64,000 nt of DNA, taken from NCBI RefSeq assembly GCF_951230135.1, contig NZ_CATNVC010000008.1:46210-110209 (forward strand), given 5' to 3'. The notes under the pieces are model-generated. The model did not search any database and was not told the DNA's origin. It saw nothing but the letters and a program-made list of their open reading frames with translations. The translations under genes were made by a program, and so were the position numbers. The DNA is from Butyricicoccus sp. Marseille-Q5471. GTDB taxonomy: Bacteria > Bacillota > Clostridia > Oscillospirales > Butyricicoccaceae. Below are positions 7,922-18,348 of the stretch, in pieces. Position 1 is the first letter of the stretch. Every line of letters begins with the position of its first letter.

Positions 7922-10900
7922 ATGTCGGGCAAACTCATAGATTTTTTTGAAAAGTGCAAAGGAAACGTTGACGAACAGCACCTCGCCCAAGGCGAGGTGC
8001 GTTCGCTTGCGTTTGGGGACGATAGATCGGTCATGGTTGTTGAAATCGAACTGGGCGAAGTCGTTAGCCGCAAGGCGATTGAGGCACTCGAGGGACAGCT
8101 TGCTAAAAGCTACGGCCTGCGCCGCGTGTGCATTGAACCGCGTTACCGGTTGGACAAGCCAACCCCTGCTTACATACGCTCGCTGTTTGAGGATATGGCC
8201 GCACGTATGCCGTCCGCGCGGGGACTACTGGATGCGAGTCAGTGGAAGTATGAAGCGGGCGAATTGCACCTGCCGATGGATGAAGTGAGCGAAACGTATT
8301 TTGCGACCGCACTTCGTCAGATGGAGGGTCGTATTCGCGAGGAATTGGGCGTTCGATGTCCGGTGCGTGCGGTGCGCACCGATACAGAATATAGCGTGTC
8401 AGCAGACGACTTGCCGCGGCGCGAGGAGATTTTGCATCAGGCAATCGAGGCACAGGCTTTGGCTGCACCAAGCGAACCGAAGCCCAAGAAGACGCGCACA
8501 ACGCCTAAGCCGGAAAGCAACGGCTATCAACGTCCGCGCGCGGAGAAGGTCAAGGATGATGATCTGGTTTTCGGCAAGCTGATGCAGGATCCTATCATTT
8601 CGGTGAACGAAGCTGTTTATGCCTATGACATGGTGACGATTCAGGGCGAAGTCTTCTTCACCGACCATAAGGACATCCACAGCAAAAAGACAGGCAAGGA
8701 CTATGTAAAGATTGCCTTTGATATGACCGACCGCACCAATTCGGTGCGTGTGACTAAGTTTCTGGCCGCCGATAAGGCAGAGGATTTGGCCTCCCGCATT
8801 AAGAACGGTCTTTACTGTACTGTGCAGGGTAAAATGACCTTTGACAGCTATGCGAAGGAAATGGTGCTCGATCCGACAGCAATTGTAAAGGCGAAAAAGC
8901 CGGAACGTAAGGATGCCTATTCAGGTGAAAAACGTGTGGAGCTGCATCTGCATACCAATATGTCGGCAATGGATGGTATGTCGTCCACTGCAGCGCTGCT
9001 ATGCCGCGCCGCATCGTGGGGGCATCGCGCTATGGCGATTACCGATCATGGCGTTGCGCAGGCCTTTCCGGAAGCGCTGCACGCGCAGGAGGGAAAACAG
9101 AAAGCAATTATCGGAGACATGAAGATTATCTATGGTATTGAGGCGTATTACGTCAACGATTCGGACAGCCTTTCTGTAGTACGCGGCAAGTCTGCTGAAC
9201 CGCTCGACGGTACCTTTATCGTATTCGATTTGGAGACAACCGGCCTTAATCCTGCGCAGGAGGAAATTACCGAAATTGCGGCCGTGCGGGTGGTAAATGG
9301 GGAGATTCGGGATTCGTTTCAGACCTATGTCAACCCCCACAAGCCGATTCCGCCTGAAATCACCGAGCTTACCGGCATTTCGGATGAAACGGTTGCCAAT
9401 GCGCCGGAATTGAGCCGTGCGGTGCCGGAGTTTCTTGCATTTGCAGAAGGGTTTCCGTTGGTTGCGCATAACGCGGGATTTGACATGGGATTCTTGCGCG
9501 CGGCATGCAAAAGACTGCAGATTCAGAGAGACTTTACATCGATTGATACGCTTGAGATGTCGCGGTTGATGCTGCCGCATTTAAATAAATTCAAGCTGAA
9601 TGTCCTTGCAAAGGAGCTACAGGTCGGCCCGTTTGAACATCACCGAGCAAGTGAAGATGCGGCGGTATTGGGGCGTATTTTTGTAAAACTTTTAAAGCGA
9701 TTGCAGGAGGAGTTCCGTGCGGTGACAACGGCAGACATTAATCCTGTTCTGGCCGCGCAGACCGATCGCAAGAACAAACTGAAGAATCTACCGCGCTATC
9801 ATTTTATTGCACTGGTCAAGAACCAAACAGGACTGCGAAACCTCTATCAGCTGATTTCAAAGAGTTTTCTGGAGTATTACAATAAGCGGCCCATTATGCC
9901 GCGGTCGGAGCTGATTCGGCATCGGGAAGGACTGATTTTCGGCTCGGCATGCGAAGCGGGTGAGCTGTTCCGTGCGCTGACCCACGGCGCAGAGGATGAG
10001 GAGCTTGAGCGGCTCGCGTCCTTTTATGACTATCTGGAAATCCAGCCGATTGCGAACAATAACTTTATGATCAGCAAGGGTATGGCGAGCGGCGAGGAGC
10101 AGCTGCGCGATTGGAACCGCAAAATCCTCGCCATTGCAGACAAGCTGGGCAAGCCGTGCTGCGCAACGGGGGACGTACATTTTCTGGAGCCGGAGGATGA
10201 GGCATTCCGACGTATTTTGATGGCAGGACAAGGCTTTGGCGATGCGGACAATCAGGCACCGCTTTATCTAAAAACGACCGATGAGATGCTGCGTGAGTTT
10301 TCCTATTTGGGGGAGGACAGAGCCTACGAGGTTGTTGTCAAAAATACCAATCTGATTGCAGACATGTGCAATATCATTCGACCTGTGCCGCGAGAAAACT
10401 ACCCGCCGCATATCGACGGCGCGGAGGACGATCTCCGCGATATGAGCTACGAAAAGGCCAAACGCATCTATGGCGATCCGTTGCCGGAACTGGTGCAGGC
10501 ACGTCTTGATCGTGAACTGAACTCCATCATCGGCAACGGCTACGCGGTTATGTATATCATTGCGCAAAAGCTGGTTACCAAGTCACTGGCGGACGGATAT
10601 TTGGTCGGCTCGCGCGGTTCGGTCGGTTCGTCCTTTGCGGCATTTACCTCGGATATTACCGAAGTAAATTCGCTGCCCCCGCACTATCTCTGCCCGGATG
10701 ATCGGTACATTGAGTGGCACGATGAGTATTCTTGCGGCGTTGACCTGCCGGACAAACTGTGTCCCACCTGTGGCAAGCCGCTGACCAAGCAGGGATTCGG
10801 CATTCCGTTCGAAACATTTCTCGGTTTTGAGGGAGATAAGGTGCCGGATATCGACCTGAATTTTGCAGGTGAGTATCAGTCGCGTATTCATAAATACACG

Positions 10901-12286
10901 GGCGAATTATTTGGTGAAGATCATGTGTTCCGTGCAGGTACGATCGGTACGGTCGCGGAAAAAACGGCCTATGGCTATGTGAAAAAATATATGGATGAGC
11001 GCGGGATTGAGTGCTCACGGGCGGAGGAAAACCGCCTGTCGGCCGGATGTACCGGCGTGCGTCGCACCTCCGGTCAGCATCCGGGTGGTATTGTCGTTGT
11101 GCCTCAAGAGGTTGAAATCTACGATTTTTGTCCCGTGCAGCATCCGGCGGATGACCCGGATTCGGATATCATCACCACTCATTTTGAATATCACTCAATC
11201 GACGCAAATCTGCTTAAATTGGACGAACTGGGTCATGATGATCCGACCATGATTAAGCACCTTGAAAACCTGACCGGCGTCAACGCACAGGAGATTCCGC
11301 TCGATGATCCGGATACGATGAGCCTATTCCATTCTTGCGAAGCGCTCAAATATGCAGATGGACAAAACTCCGATCCGATTTTGGGCGAACTGGGCTGTCT
11401 GGCTGTGCCCGAGTTCGGCACGAAATTTGTGCGCGGCATGGTCAGGGAAACACATCCCTCTACCTTTGCTGAATTGGTGTCCATTTCGGGACTGTCACAC
11501 GGCACCGATGTTTGGTTGGGCAACGCGCAGGAACTGGTTCGCAAGGGTATTCCGCTGTCAGGCTGTATCTGCTGCCGTGATGACATCATGAACTACCTGA
11601 TTTTGCAGGGCGTAAAACCCAAGCTTGCGTTTAAAACCATGGAATCGGTGCGAAAGGGCAAAGGCCTGACCGAGGAGATGGAGGCCGCCATGCGAGAGCA
11701 GAATGTGCCGGATTGGTATGTGGATTCCTGTAAGAAAATCAAATATATGTTCCCGAAAGCGCATGCAGTGGCCTATGTTATGATGGCGTTTCGAATCGCA
11801 TGGTTCAAGGTGCATCGGCCGCTTGCATTCTACTCGGCTTATTTTTCGGTGCGTGCAAAGGGATTTGATGCGTCCTGCATGATTCGGGGGGACAAGGTCT
11901 GTCTGGATAAACTGCATGAACTATCTCTGAAAGAACGTGATAAAACAATTTCCGCAGCAGAAAAGGATATGTCAACTACGCTTGAGGTTTGTCATGAGTT
12001 TTACCGCCGCGGCTTTACATTCGAACCGATGGATGTATATAATTCGGATGCGACGACGTTCATCGTGACCGAAAATGGACTGATTCCCCCGTTCACCTCG
12101 ATGCCAGGCATTGGCGAGCAGGCGGCGCTCAACATTGTGGAAGAGCGTAAAAACGGAAAGTTCCTTTCGGCAGAGGAGATGTCGGTGCGCTGCCCCAAGG
12201 TATCGAAATCCGTTATTGAGCTGCTCGATCAAATTGGTGCGCTCGGTTCGATGCCGAAGACGACGCAGATTTCTCTGTTTGCCTGA
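7922..12286 (+). CDS. polC: DNA polymerase III alpha subunit, PolC type
   Basis: The main replicative polymerase of low-GC Gram-positives, carrying its own proofreading exonuclease. In 1454 residues the order is: N-terminal domain, OB fold (around 205-320), PHP domain with HLHTNMSAMDG (about 338), DEDDh exonuclease with FDLETTGLNPA (about 434) and the HRASEDA ending, then the polymerase core with the zinc-binding CGVDLPDKLCPTCGKP (about 940) and catalytic PDIDLNF (about 974), and a helix-hairpin-helix PGIGEQAA near 1390. Length is normal. The exonuclease interrupting the PHP domain is diagnostic of PolC rather than DnaE. It is the last gene of the pyrH operon. Confidence 0.97.
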   Translation: MSGKLIDFFEKCKGNVDEQHLAQGEVRSLAFGDDRSVMVVEIELGEVVSRKAIEALEGQLAKSYGLRRVCIEPRYRLDKPTPAYIRSLFEDMAARMPSARGLLDASQWKYEAGELHLPMDEVSETYFATALRQMEGRIREELGVRCPVRAVRTDTEYSVSADDLPRREEILHQAIEAQALAAPSEPKPKKTRTTPKPESNGYQRPRAEKVKDDDLVFGKLMQDPIISVNEAVYAYDMVTIQGEVFFTDHKDIHSKKTGKDYVKIAFDMTDRTNSVRVTKFLAADKAEDLASRIKNGLYCTVQGKMTFDSYAKEMVLDPTAIVKAKKPERKDAYSGEKRVELHLHTNMSAMDGMSSTAALLCRAASWGHRAMAITDHGVAQAFPEALHAQEGKQKAIIGDMKIIYGIEAYYVNDSDSLSVVRGKSAEPLDGTFIVFDLETTGLNPAQEEITEIAAVRVVNGEIRDSFQTYVNPHKPIPPEITELTGISDETVANAPELSRAVPEFLAFAEGFPLVAHNAGFDMGFLRAACKRLQIQRDFTSIDTLEMSRLMLPHLNKFKLNVLAKELQVGPFEHHRASEDAAVLGRIFVKLLKRLQEEFRAVTTADINPVLAAQTDRKNKLKNLPRYHFIALVKNQTGLRNLYQLISKSFLEYYNKRPIMPRSELIRHREGLIFGSACEAGELFRALTHGAEDEELERLASFYDYLEIQPIANNNFMISKGMASGEEQLRDWNRKILAIADKLGKPCCATGDVHFLEPEDEAFRRILMAGQGFGDADNQAPLYLKTTDEMLREFSYLGEDRAYEVVVKNTNLIADMCNIIRPVPRENYPPHIDGAEDDLRDMSYEKAKRIYGDPLPELVQARLDRELNSIIGNGYAVMYIIAQKLVTKSLADGYLVGSRGSVGSSFAAFTSDITEVNSLPPHYLCPDDRYIEWHDEYSCGVDLPDKLCPTCGKPLTKQGFGIPFETFLGFEGDKVPDIDLNFAGEYQSRIHKYTGELFGEDHVFRAGTIGTVAEKTAYGYVKKYMDERGIECSRAEENRLSAGCTGVRRTSGQHPGGIVVVPQEVEIYDFCPVQHPADDPDSDIITTHFEYHSIDANLLKLDELGHDDPTMIKHLENLTGVNAQEIPLDDPDTMSLFHSCEALKYADGQNSDPILGELGCLAVPEFGTKFVRGMVRETHPSTFAELVSISGLSHGTDVWLGNAQELVRKGIPLSGCICCRDDIMNYLILQGVKPKLAFKTMESVRKGKGLTEEMEAAMREQNVPDWYVDSCKKIKYMFPKAHAVAYVMMAFRIAWFKVHRPLAFYSAYFSVRAKGFDASCMIRGDKVCLDKLHELSLKERDKTISAAEKDMSTTLEVCHEFYRRGFTFEPMDVYNSDATTFIVTENGLIPPFTSMPGIGEQAALNIVEERKNGKFLSAEEMSVRCPKVSKSVIELLDQIGALGSMPKTTQISLFA

Positions 12287-12323
12287 GGAAAAAGCGTGTG
12301 CAGCGGGCACAAAGAAATATAGA

Positions 12324-12352
12324 TTGACAATGTTGATTTCTTGTGTTATTAT
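12324..12352 (+). promoter_or_regulatory. Promoter of the histidine operon
   Basis: A perfect TTGACA (12324-12329) and TATTAT (12347-12352) with a 17-base spacer, 40 bases before hisZG. No T-box or attenuator hairpin is visible in the short leader. Confidence 0.75.
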
Positions 12353-12391
12353 TTTACTATGATAAAGTAATGAAGGAGATAGCGGACGCTT

Positions 12392-14026
12392 ATGAACCGT
12401 TTTAGTATTTCTACCCCGGAGGGAACCCGCGATTTACTCTTTTCCTCGTGCCGTATGCTGCGCCAAACGGAAACCGCAATTTGTGGTGCGCTAGAGGCAC
12501 GCGGCTATAGTGAGATCATCACACCGGTAGTCGAGTATTTCGATGTATTCGCGCAGGCAAACCCAGAGCTCTCGCAGGAGAATATGCTCAAAATTATCGA
12601 CCGTTCGGGTCGAATTTGTGTGGCGCGACCGGACAATACTACCCCGATTGCCCGTATCGCGGCAACGCGTCTGGACGATGCGGCGCTCCCTGTGCGGCTG
12701 TATTACAGCCAAAAGGTATTCCGTTCGGTCACCGGGGATCATGGGCACAAGGGCGAATTTCTGCAGATTGGTGCTGAACTGATTGGGGCGGACGGCCTTG
12801 AAGCTGATTTAGATATTCTCTCAGCGGCATTCCGTGCATTGGCTGAAACAGGAGCAGATAATTTCCGCATTGAATTAGGGCATGCTGAGATTTACAAGGC
12901 ACTGATTGAAGCGCTTGGTGTGGATGCAGGGACGGCAGAACAGGTTCGTCGTCTCATTGAAAACAAGTCGTTCGCCGCGCTGGACGATGTACTTGCACCG
13001 TATAAAGACCGCGGCGGTTATCGTGCTCTCAAGGCGATGCCGCAACTGTTCGGCGGAACGGAAGTATTGGATGCCGTCGAAAATCTGACGCAAAACGTTC
13101 GGGTTTTGGGTGCGGTATCTTATCTGCGCCGTCTGTACAGAGCGCTCGACGAAGCAGGGTACGGCGATGCCGTGATGATAGACCTCGGCCTGGTGCATGA
13201 AATGGATTATTACACAGGTGTGATGTTCCGCGGTTATATCGGGGGTGCAGGCGCTGCGATTCTATCCGGCGGGCGGTACAACGCGTTGTGCGCTAAGTTT
13301 GGTAAGGATATGCCGGCAGGCGGCTTCGGTATCGACGTAGAACGCGTTGCCGAAAGTCTAACAGGTGCACAGAAGCCCGAAGCGGCCACTCGTCGCGATA
13401 CCGTACGCATTGCACTGACAAAGGGACGACTGGAAAAGAAAACACTTGCGCTGCTCAAAAATGCGGGTTACGATATTTCCGAACTGGAAACCGGTTCGCG
13501 TAAGCTGATTTTCACCCTGCCTGAGACCAGTATTGAAATCGTGCTGGCGAAGGCGGCGGATGTGATTACGTATGTAGAGCATGGCGTGTGCGATATGGGT
13601 GTGGTCGGCAAGGATACCATCATGGAAAAGGGCGGAAGCTTCTATGAAATGGTTGATTTAGGCTTTGGAAAATGCCGCTTCGCACTGGCAACCAAGAAGG
13701 GCAAGGACGTGTATAGCGGTTATAAAACCCCGGTGATTGCAACAAAGTATCCGGCAGTTACCAAAGCGTTTTTCAACCGAAAGAATATGGACGTGGAAAC
13801 GATTAAGATTGAGGGTTCGGTTGAGCTAGCTCCGCTACTTGAGTTGGCGGATGCGATTGTGGACATTGTAGAGACCGGTACGACGCTTAAGGAGAACGGC
13901 CTTGAGGTCATTGAGGATGTGGCACCGATCACGGCGCGTGTCATCGTCAATCTGGCCAGTGCAAAGATGAAGAAAACCGCAATTCAAACGATTATCCGTG
14001 ACTTGGAAAGCGGCTTGGAGGACTGA
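12392..14026 (+). CDS. hisZG: HisZ-HisG fusion, ATP phosphoribosyltransferase
   Basis: First step of histidine synthesis: ATP and PRPP condense to phosphoribosyl-ATP. Residues 1 to about 325 are HisZ, the regulatory subunit derived from histidyl-tRNA synthetase (TPEGTRDLL, ARPDNTTPIARI, GGRYNALCAKFG). From about residue 335 a short-form HisG begins (VRIALTKGRLEKKTL) with LVIGTTLKEN-like PRPP motif DIVETGTTLKENGL near 500. The usual situation is two proteins that form a hetero-octamer; here they are one 544-residue chain with no stop or restart at the joint. Spacing from AAGGAG to the ATG is long (13 bases). hisD follows after two bases. Confidence 0.92.
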   Translation: MNRFSISTPEGTRDLLFSSCRMLRQTETAICGALEARGYSEIITPVVEYFDVFAQANPELSQENMLKIIDRSGRICVARPDNTTPIARIAATRLDDAALPVRLYYSQKVFRSVTGDHGHKGEFLQIGAELIGADGLEADLDILSAAFRALAETGADNFRIELGHAEIYKALIEALGVDAGTAEQVRRLIENKSFAALDDVLAPYKDRGGYRALKAMPQLFGGTEVLDAVENLTQNVRVLGAVSYLRRLYRALDEAGYGDAVMIDLGLVHEMDYYTGVMFRGYIGGAGAAILSGGRYNALCAKFGKDMPAGGFGIDVERVAESLTGAQKPEAATRRDTVRIALTKGRLEKKTLALLKNAGYDISELETGSRKLIFTLPETSIEIVLAKAADVITYVEHGVCDMGVVGKDTIMEKGGSFYEMVDLGFGKCRFALATKKGKDVYSGYKTPVIATKYPAVTKAFFNRKNMDVETIKIEGSVELAPLLELADAIVDIVETGTTLKENGLEVIEDVAPITARVIVNLASAKMKKTAIQTIIRDLESGLED

Positions 14027-14028
14027 GA

Positions 14029-15330
14029 ATGTTTTTGAAAACCGTGCTTGCGGATGGCTGTGCTGAGCAGACCGTGATTCGTGAGATGAAAGCGCGCGCA
14101 GAGAGTGCCCGCGGTGATATCGAGCAGACCGTTCGTGCGATTATGGACGATGTCAAGACACGTGGATTTGATGCGGTCTGTGCTTATGCCGAAAAGTTTG
14201 ACGGGCAGAAGCCCTACGTCGTCGGGCAGGAATTGCTCGATCAGGCGTATAGCAGCTGCGACCCCAAGCTGATTGCGGCGCTCGAAAAAGCGGCGGCAAA
14301 TATTCGCGATTATCATGAGCAGATGCTCGTCAAATCGTGGGAATGGGAGCGGCGCTCGGGCGAAAGGCTCGGTCAGACTGTGCGCGGCCTGCACAAGGTC
14401 GGTATTTATGTGCCGGGCGGTACGGCGGCTTATCCGTCGAGCGTGCTGATGAACGCAATTCCTGCCAAGGTTGCAGGTGTGGGCGAAATTATCATGGTCA
14501 CTCCGCCGACTGAAAATATGTCTAAGGAAGTGCTGGCGGCGGCCAAAATTGCGGGTGTAGACACGGTTATCGCTATTGGCGGCGTGCAGGCCATCGCCGC
14601 ACTGACATATGGCGCGGGATTTATTCCGCAGGTTGATAAAATTGTCGGCCCCGGCAACGCCTTCGTGGCGAGCGCGAAAAAACTAGCCTTTGGCACGGTT
14701 GATATTGATATGATTGCAGGCCCGTCCGAGGTGCTGGTAATTGCCGACCATACCGCAAATCCTACCTATGTTGCGGCCGATTTGCTTTCGCAGGCGGAGC
14801 ACGATAAATTGGCCTCCGCCGTGCTGCTGACCGATTCGATGGCACAGGCGCAGGCAATCTCCTGCGAGATGGAGCGTCAGGCAAAGCTGCTGCCGCGTTG
14901 GGAAATCATACAGGACAGCGTTAAAAATTACGGCTGCGCAATCGTGTTTGAGGAACTGGAGGATGCCTGCAAAATGGCCGATCAGGTTGCGCCGGAGCAT
15001 CTGGAGATTGTCACCGCCGCGCCGCGCCGGCTGCTGCCGTATCTGCACAATGCGGGTGCAATTTTCCTTGGTCAATACGCGCCTGAACCGTTAGGGGATT
15101 ATATGGCAGGGCCATGTCATGTGCTGCCAACTTCCGGTACGGCGCGGTTTTTTTCGCCGCTTTCAACTGATACTTTTCTCAAGAAAACCAGTGTGATTGA
15201 ATACTCGCGCGATGCGCTGGCAGCGTATTCAGATGATATCATTGCGCTCGCGCAAAGTGAGCATCTCGATGCACATGCGAATTCTGTCGCCGTGCGCTTT
15301 CAGGAGGAGACAGCCGATGAGAAACGCTGA
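14029..15330 (+). CDS. hisD: Histidinol dehydrogenase
   Basis: Oxidises histidinol to histidine in two NAD-dependent, zinc-dependent steps. The 433-residue protein shows YVPGGTAAYPSSVLMNAIPAKVAG, IVGPGNAFVASAKKL, IAGPSEVLVIAD, DLLSQAEHD and the catalytic region APEHLEI, with PTSGTARFFSPL near the end. Its last 14 bases overlap the start of hisB, a sign of coupled translation. Confidence 0.95.
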   Translation: MFLKTVLADGCAEQTVIREMKARAESARGDIEQTVRAIMDDVKTRGFDAVCAYAEKFDGQKPYVVGQELLDQAYSSCDPKLIAALEKAAANIRDYHEQMLVKSWEWERRSGERLGQTVRGLHKVGIYVPGGTAAYPSSVLMNAIPAKVAGVGEIIMVTPPTENMSKEVLAAAKIAGVDTVIAIGGVQAIAALTYGAGFIPQVDKIVGPGNAFVASAKKLAFGTVDIDMIAGPSEVLVIADHTANPTYVAADLLSQAEHDKLASAVLLTDSMAQAQAISCEMERQAKLLPRWEIIQDSVKNYGCAIVFEELEDACKMADQVAPEHLEIVTAAPRRLLPYLHNAGAIFLGQYAPEPLGDYMAGPCHVLPTSGTARFFSPLSTDTFLKKTSVIEYSRDALAAYSDDIIALAQSEHLDAHANSVAVRFQEETADEKR

Positions 15331-15892
15331 AATCAACAGAAAAACAAAGGAAACAGAGATTGAACTGACCCTTTCTCTTGATGGCGGTGAGCGTAAGATT
15401 GATACCGGCATCGGCTTTTTCGACCATATGCTCAATTCTTTCGCGGTACACTCCGGCTTCGGCCTGATACTCTCCTGCAAGGGTGATCTCGAAGTGGACG
15501 GACACCACACGGTAGAAGATTGCGGCATCGCGCTTGGGCAGGCATTGAGTCAGTGCCTTGGCGATAAGGCTGGAATCGCGCGATTCGGTGAGGCATATGT
15601 GCCGATGGACGAAGCGCTTGGTTTTTGCGCGCTGGATATTTCAGGGCGTCCGTATCTGGTGTTTGATGCACCTATGCCGCAGACGACGTGCGGCGCGTAT
15701 GACACCTGTCTGACGGCAGAGTTTATGCGCGCACTGGCAGTCAATGGTGGACTAACGCTGCATTTGAAATCCGTTTATGGTTATAATGCGCACCATATGA
15801 CTGAGGCCTTGTTTAAGGCATTAGCCCGCGCACTCAAGCAGGCGGCGACCCAAACAGGCGGCGGGGTACTGAGCGCAAAGGGTATGCTGTAA
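15317..15892 (+). CDS. hisB: Imidazoleglycerol-phosphate dehydratase
   Basis: Manganese enzyme that dehydrates imidazoleglycerol phosphate to imidazole acetol phosphate. The start is the ATG at 15317 with CAGGAGGA eight to fifteen bases before it; this gives 191 residues, the usual monofunctional length without a histidinol-phosphatase domain. Metal-binding motifs FFDHMLNSF, DGHHTVEDCGIALGQ and AHHMTEALFKALARAL are present. The longer open frame upstream lies inside hisD and is not needed. Confidence 0.95.
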   Translation: MRNAEINRKTKETEIELTLSLDGGERKIDTGIGFFDHMLNSFAVHSGFGLILSCKGDLEVDGHHTVEDCGIALGQALSQCLGDKAGIARFGEAYVPMDEALGFCALDISGRPYLVFDAPMPQTTCGAYDTCLTAEFMRALAVNGGLTLHLKSVYGYNAHHMTEALFKALARALKQAATQTGGGVLSAKGML

Positions 15893-15919
15893 GCAATGAA
15901 TAGACAACAGGGGAAAAGT

Positions 15920-16537
15920 ATGAGCTATATCGCAATTGTAGACTACGGTGCGGGAAATCTGATGAGTGTGCATAATACACTGGATTTCCTGGGTTATGAC
16001 AACAAAATTGCAGACACAGCTGAGATTATCGAGAATGCTGCGGGCGTTATCCTGCCCGGTGTGGGCGCCTTTCCGGACGCAATGGACGCGCTGCATGCAT
16101 CCGGCCTTACCGATGCGGTGCTGAAAGCTGCAATGGAAAAGCCCTTTCTCGGCATCTGCCTTGGGATGCAGATGCTGTTTGAGGAGTCGGACGAAGTGCG
16201 GCTGTGCAAGGGGCTGGGACTGATGCCCGGACGCATTGAACGCATCAAAACGGACTTTAAGCTGCCGCAGATTGGGTGGAATGCACTGCACATACAACGT
16301 CCCAACGCAATGACCGCCAATGTGCAGGAGGGCGATTACGTCTACTTCGTGCATAGCTTTATGGCCAGACCTGCGAATCAGGACGATTTGGCCTGCACAA
16401 CAGATTACGGAACGGAAGTTCCGGCAATGGTAGCACGAAACAACCTTTTTGGCTGCCAGTTTCATCCCGAGAAGAGTGGGGAAGTGGGACTGAGCATGCT
16501 CAGAAACTTTGCAAAACTGACGGAGGCTGACAGATGA
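15920..16537 (+). CDS. hisH: Imidazole glycerol phosphate synthase glutaminase subunit
   Basis: Class I glutamine amidotransferase that feeds ammonia to HisF. The 205-residue product begins MSYIAIVDYGAGN and has the nucleophile motif GICLGMQMLFEES and the histidine-glutamate pair FHPEKSG. The ATG at 15920 follows AGGGGAAAA; an in-frame ATG at 15896 lacks a ribosome site. The gene overlaps hisA by four bases. Confidence 0.95.
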   Translation: MSYIAIVDYGAGNLMSVHNTLDFLGYDNKIADTAEIIENAAGVILPGVGAFPDAMDALHASGLTDAVLKAAMEKPFLGICLGMQMLFEESDEVRLCKGLGLMPGRIERIKTDFKLPQIGWNALHIQRPNAMTANVQEGDYVYFVHSFMARPANQDDLACTTDYGTEVPAMVARNNLFGCQFHPEKSGEVGLSMLRNFAKLTEADR

Positions 16538-17247
16538 GAATTCTCCCGGCAATTGATTTAAAGGACGGCCAGTGTGTTCGTCTGCAGAAGGGCGACTATG
16601 GAACGGCGCACAAGGTAGCGGAGGATCCGGTCGAAACGGCGCGGGGATTTCTCGCCGCAGGTGCGAAGCTGATTCACATGGTCGACCTTGATGCCGCAAA
16701 GGATGGCTCGCACGCCAATTACGGTGTGGTGGAACGTGTCATACAGGAAACCGGTGCAACGGTTGAACTGGGCGGCGGTGTGCGTTCGATGGCTGATGTG
16801 GAGGCCGTGCTGGCTCTGGGTGTCACACGGGTTATTATTGGCTCAGCGGCAGTCAAAAACCCGTCTTTTGTGCGGGAAGCTGTCGAGAAATACGGTGATA
16901 AGATTGCGGTCGGCATTGATGCCAAGAGCGGCACAGTGCGCACGGAGGGGTGGCTCAACGACAGCGGTGAGGATTTTATTTCCTTCGCTAAGCTGATGGA
17001 GTGCTTTGGCGTGCAGAGCATTATTTTTACCGATATTGATAAGGATGGTATGCTTGCCGGACCGAACTTTAAGCAGCTGAGCATGCTCAGAGCGGCAGTT
17101 TCCTGCGGCATTGTCGCGTCCGGCGGCGTGTCCACGATTGAGGACATCCGAAAGCTGAAAGCATTGGGAATCGATGAGGCCATCGCGGGTAAGGCAGTCT
17201 ACACAGGCGCACTTGATCTGGCGGCAGCCATCAAGGAGATAGAATGA
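16534..17247 (+). CDS. hisA: Phosphoribosylformimino-AICAR isomerase
   Basis: TIM-barrel Amadori isomerase (ProFAR to PRFAR). The 237 residues start with [17 protein letters not shown] and carry both phosphate sites, [13 protein letters not shown] in the first half and [12 protein letters not shown] in the second, and the catalytic Asp in [13 protein letters not shown] overlaps link it to hisH before and hisF after. Confidence 0.95.
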   Translation: MRILPAIDLKDGQCVRLQKGDYGTAHKVAEDPVETARGFLAAGAKLIHMVDLDAAKDGSHANYGVVERVIQETGATVELGGGVRSMADVEAVLALGVTRVIIGSAAVKNPSFVREAVEKYGDKIAVGIDAKSGTVRTEGWLNDSGEDFISFAKLMECFGVQSIIFTDIDKDGMLAGPNFKQLSMLRAAVSCGIVASGGVSTIEDIRKLKALGIDEAIAGKAVYTGALDLAAAIKEIE

Positions 17248-18011
17248 TGCTGGCAAAACGAATCATTCCCTGTTTGGACGTAAAGGATGGCCGCGTGGTC
17301 AAGGGCGTGAATTTTGTCGGTCTGCGCGATGCGGGCGATCCGGTCGAATTGGCAAAGTTCTACTCACAGCAGGGCGCAGACGAAATCGTCTTTCTTGATA
17401 TCACCGCGACCAGTGATAACCGCGATACCATCGCGGATGTCGTGCGCCGCACCTGCCGGGAGGTCTTTGTTCCCGTTACCGTTGGCGGCGGTATTCGTAC
17501 AGTCGATGACTTTCGCGATGTTCTGCGCGCGGGGGCAGACAAAATTTCAATCAATTCCTCGGCAGTCAAGAATCCGGAGCTTGTGAACGCGGCGGCAAAA
17601 AAATACGGCAGTCAGTGCGTTGTCGTAGCGATTGATGGACGGCATACCGGCAAAACGCCTTCGGGCTTTGAAGTATACGTTGCAGGCGGCCGCACGCCGA
17701 CCGGCATCGATGCGATTGCGTGGGCAAAAGAAGTATATGAGCGTGGCGCAGGCGAGATTTTGCTGACCTCTATGGATAAGGATGGTACAAAGTCGGGATT
17801 CGATTTGGAAATGACAAAGCAGGTGGCAAATCTGGTTGGTATCCCGGTCATTGCATCCGGCGGCTGCGGCACATTGGAGCACTTTTCCAAAGTCTTTGAG
17901 GTGACAGGATGCGACGCGGCGCTGGCTGCCAGCTTGTTCCACTATGGGGAGCTGACAGTTGATGAGGTTAAGCAGCATTTGAAACAGAAAAACATACCGG
18001 TGAGGATATAA
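17244..18011 (+). CDS. hisF: Imidazole glycerol phosphate synthase cyclase subunit
   Basis: Cyclase half of the HisFH complex; makes imidazoleglycerol phosphate and AICAR. The 255-residue barrel starts [21 protein letters not shown], with catalytic Asp in [28 protein letters not shown] and [11 protein letters not shown]. Two tandem ATG codons lie over the hisA stop, so the exact first residue is uncertain by one. Confidence 0.95.
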   Translation: MMLAKRIIPCLDVKDGRVVKGVNFVGLRDAGDPVELAKFYSQQGADEIVFLDITATSDNRDTIADVVRRTCREVFVPVTVGGGIRTVDDFRDVLRAGADKISINSSAVKNPELVNAAAKKYGSQCVVVAIDGRHTGKTPSGFEVYVAGGRTPTGIDAIAWAKEVYERGAGEILLTSMDKDGTKSGFDLEMTKQVANLVGIPVIASGGCGTLEHFSKVFEVTGCDAALAASLFHYGELTVDEVKQHLKQKNIPVRI

Positions 18012-18015
18012 CAAC

Positions 18016-18348
18016 ATGGTATTGACAAAGTTTTTTACGAAAAGTGATCTCGTTCCGGTGGTTTGTCAGGATGAGACGAACGGCGAGGTGCTCATGCTTG
18101 GATATGCGAATGAAGAGGCGCTGAAGCGGACGATGGAAAGCGGCACGGCGTGGTTTTTCTCGCGTTCGCGGCAGAAACTGTGGAACAAGGGAGAAACCTC
18201 GGGCAACTTTATCTTTGTTTCTAAGATTTTGTCGGACTGCGATGATGATACGCTGATTTATATCGGCACACCCAAAGGCCCGGTCTGCCATACGGGCAAC
18301 CGAACCTGTTTCTTTACAACCTTGTGGGAAAAGGAGAGTAACAAGTGA
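18016..18348 (+). CDS. hisI: Phosphoribosyl-AMP cyclohydrolase
   Basis: Opens the adenine ring of phosphoribosyl-AMP. A 110-residue monofunctional form with zinc and substrate residues in MLGYANEEALKRT, WFFSRSRQKLWNKGETSG, the CDDDTLI loop and PVCHTGNRTCFF. It overlaps the hisE start by four bases; in many bacteria the two activities are fused, here they are separate. Confidence 0.95.
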   Translation: MVLTKFFTKSDLVPVVCQDETNGEVLMLGYANEEALKRTMESGTAWFFSRSRQKLWNKGETSGNFIFVSKILSDCDDDTLIYIGTPKGPVCHTGNRTCFFTTLWEKESNK

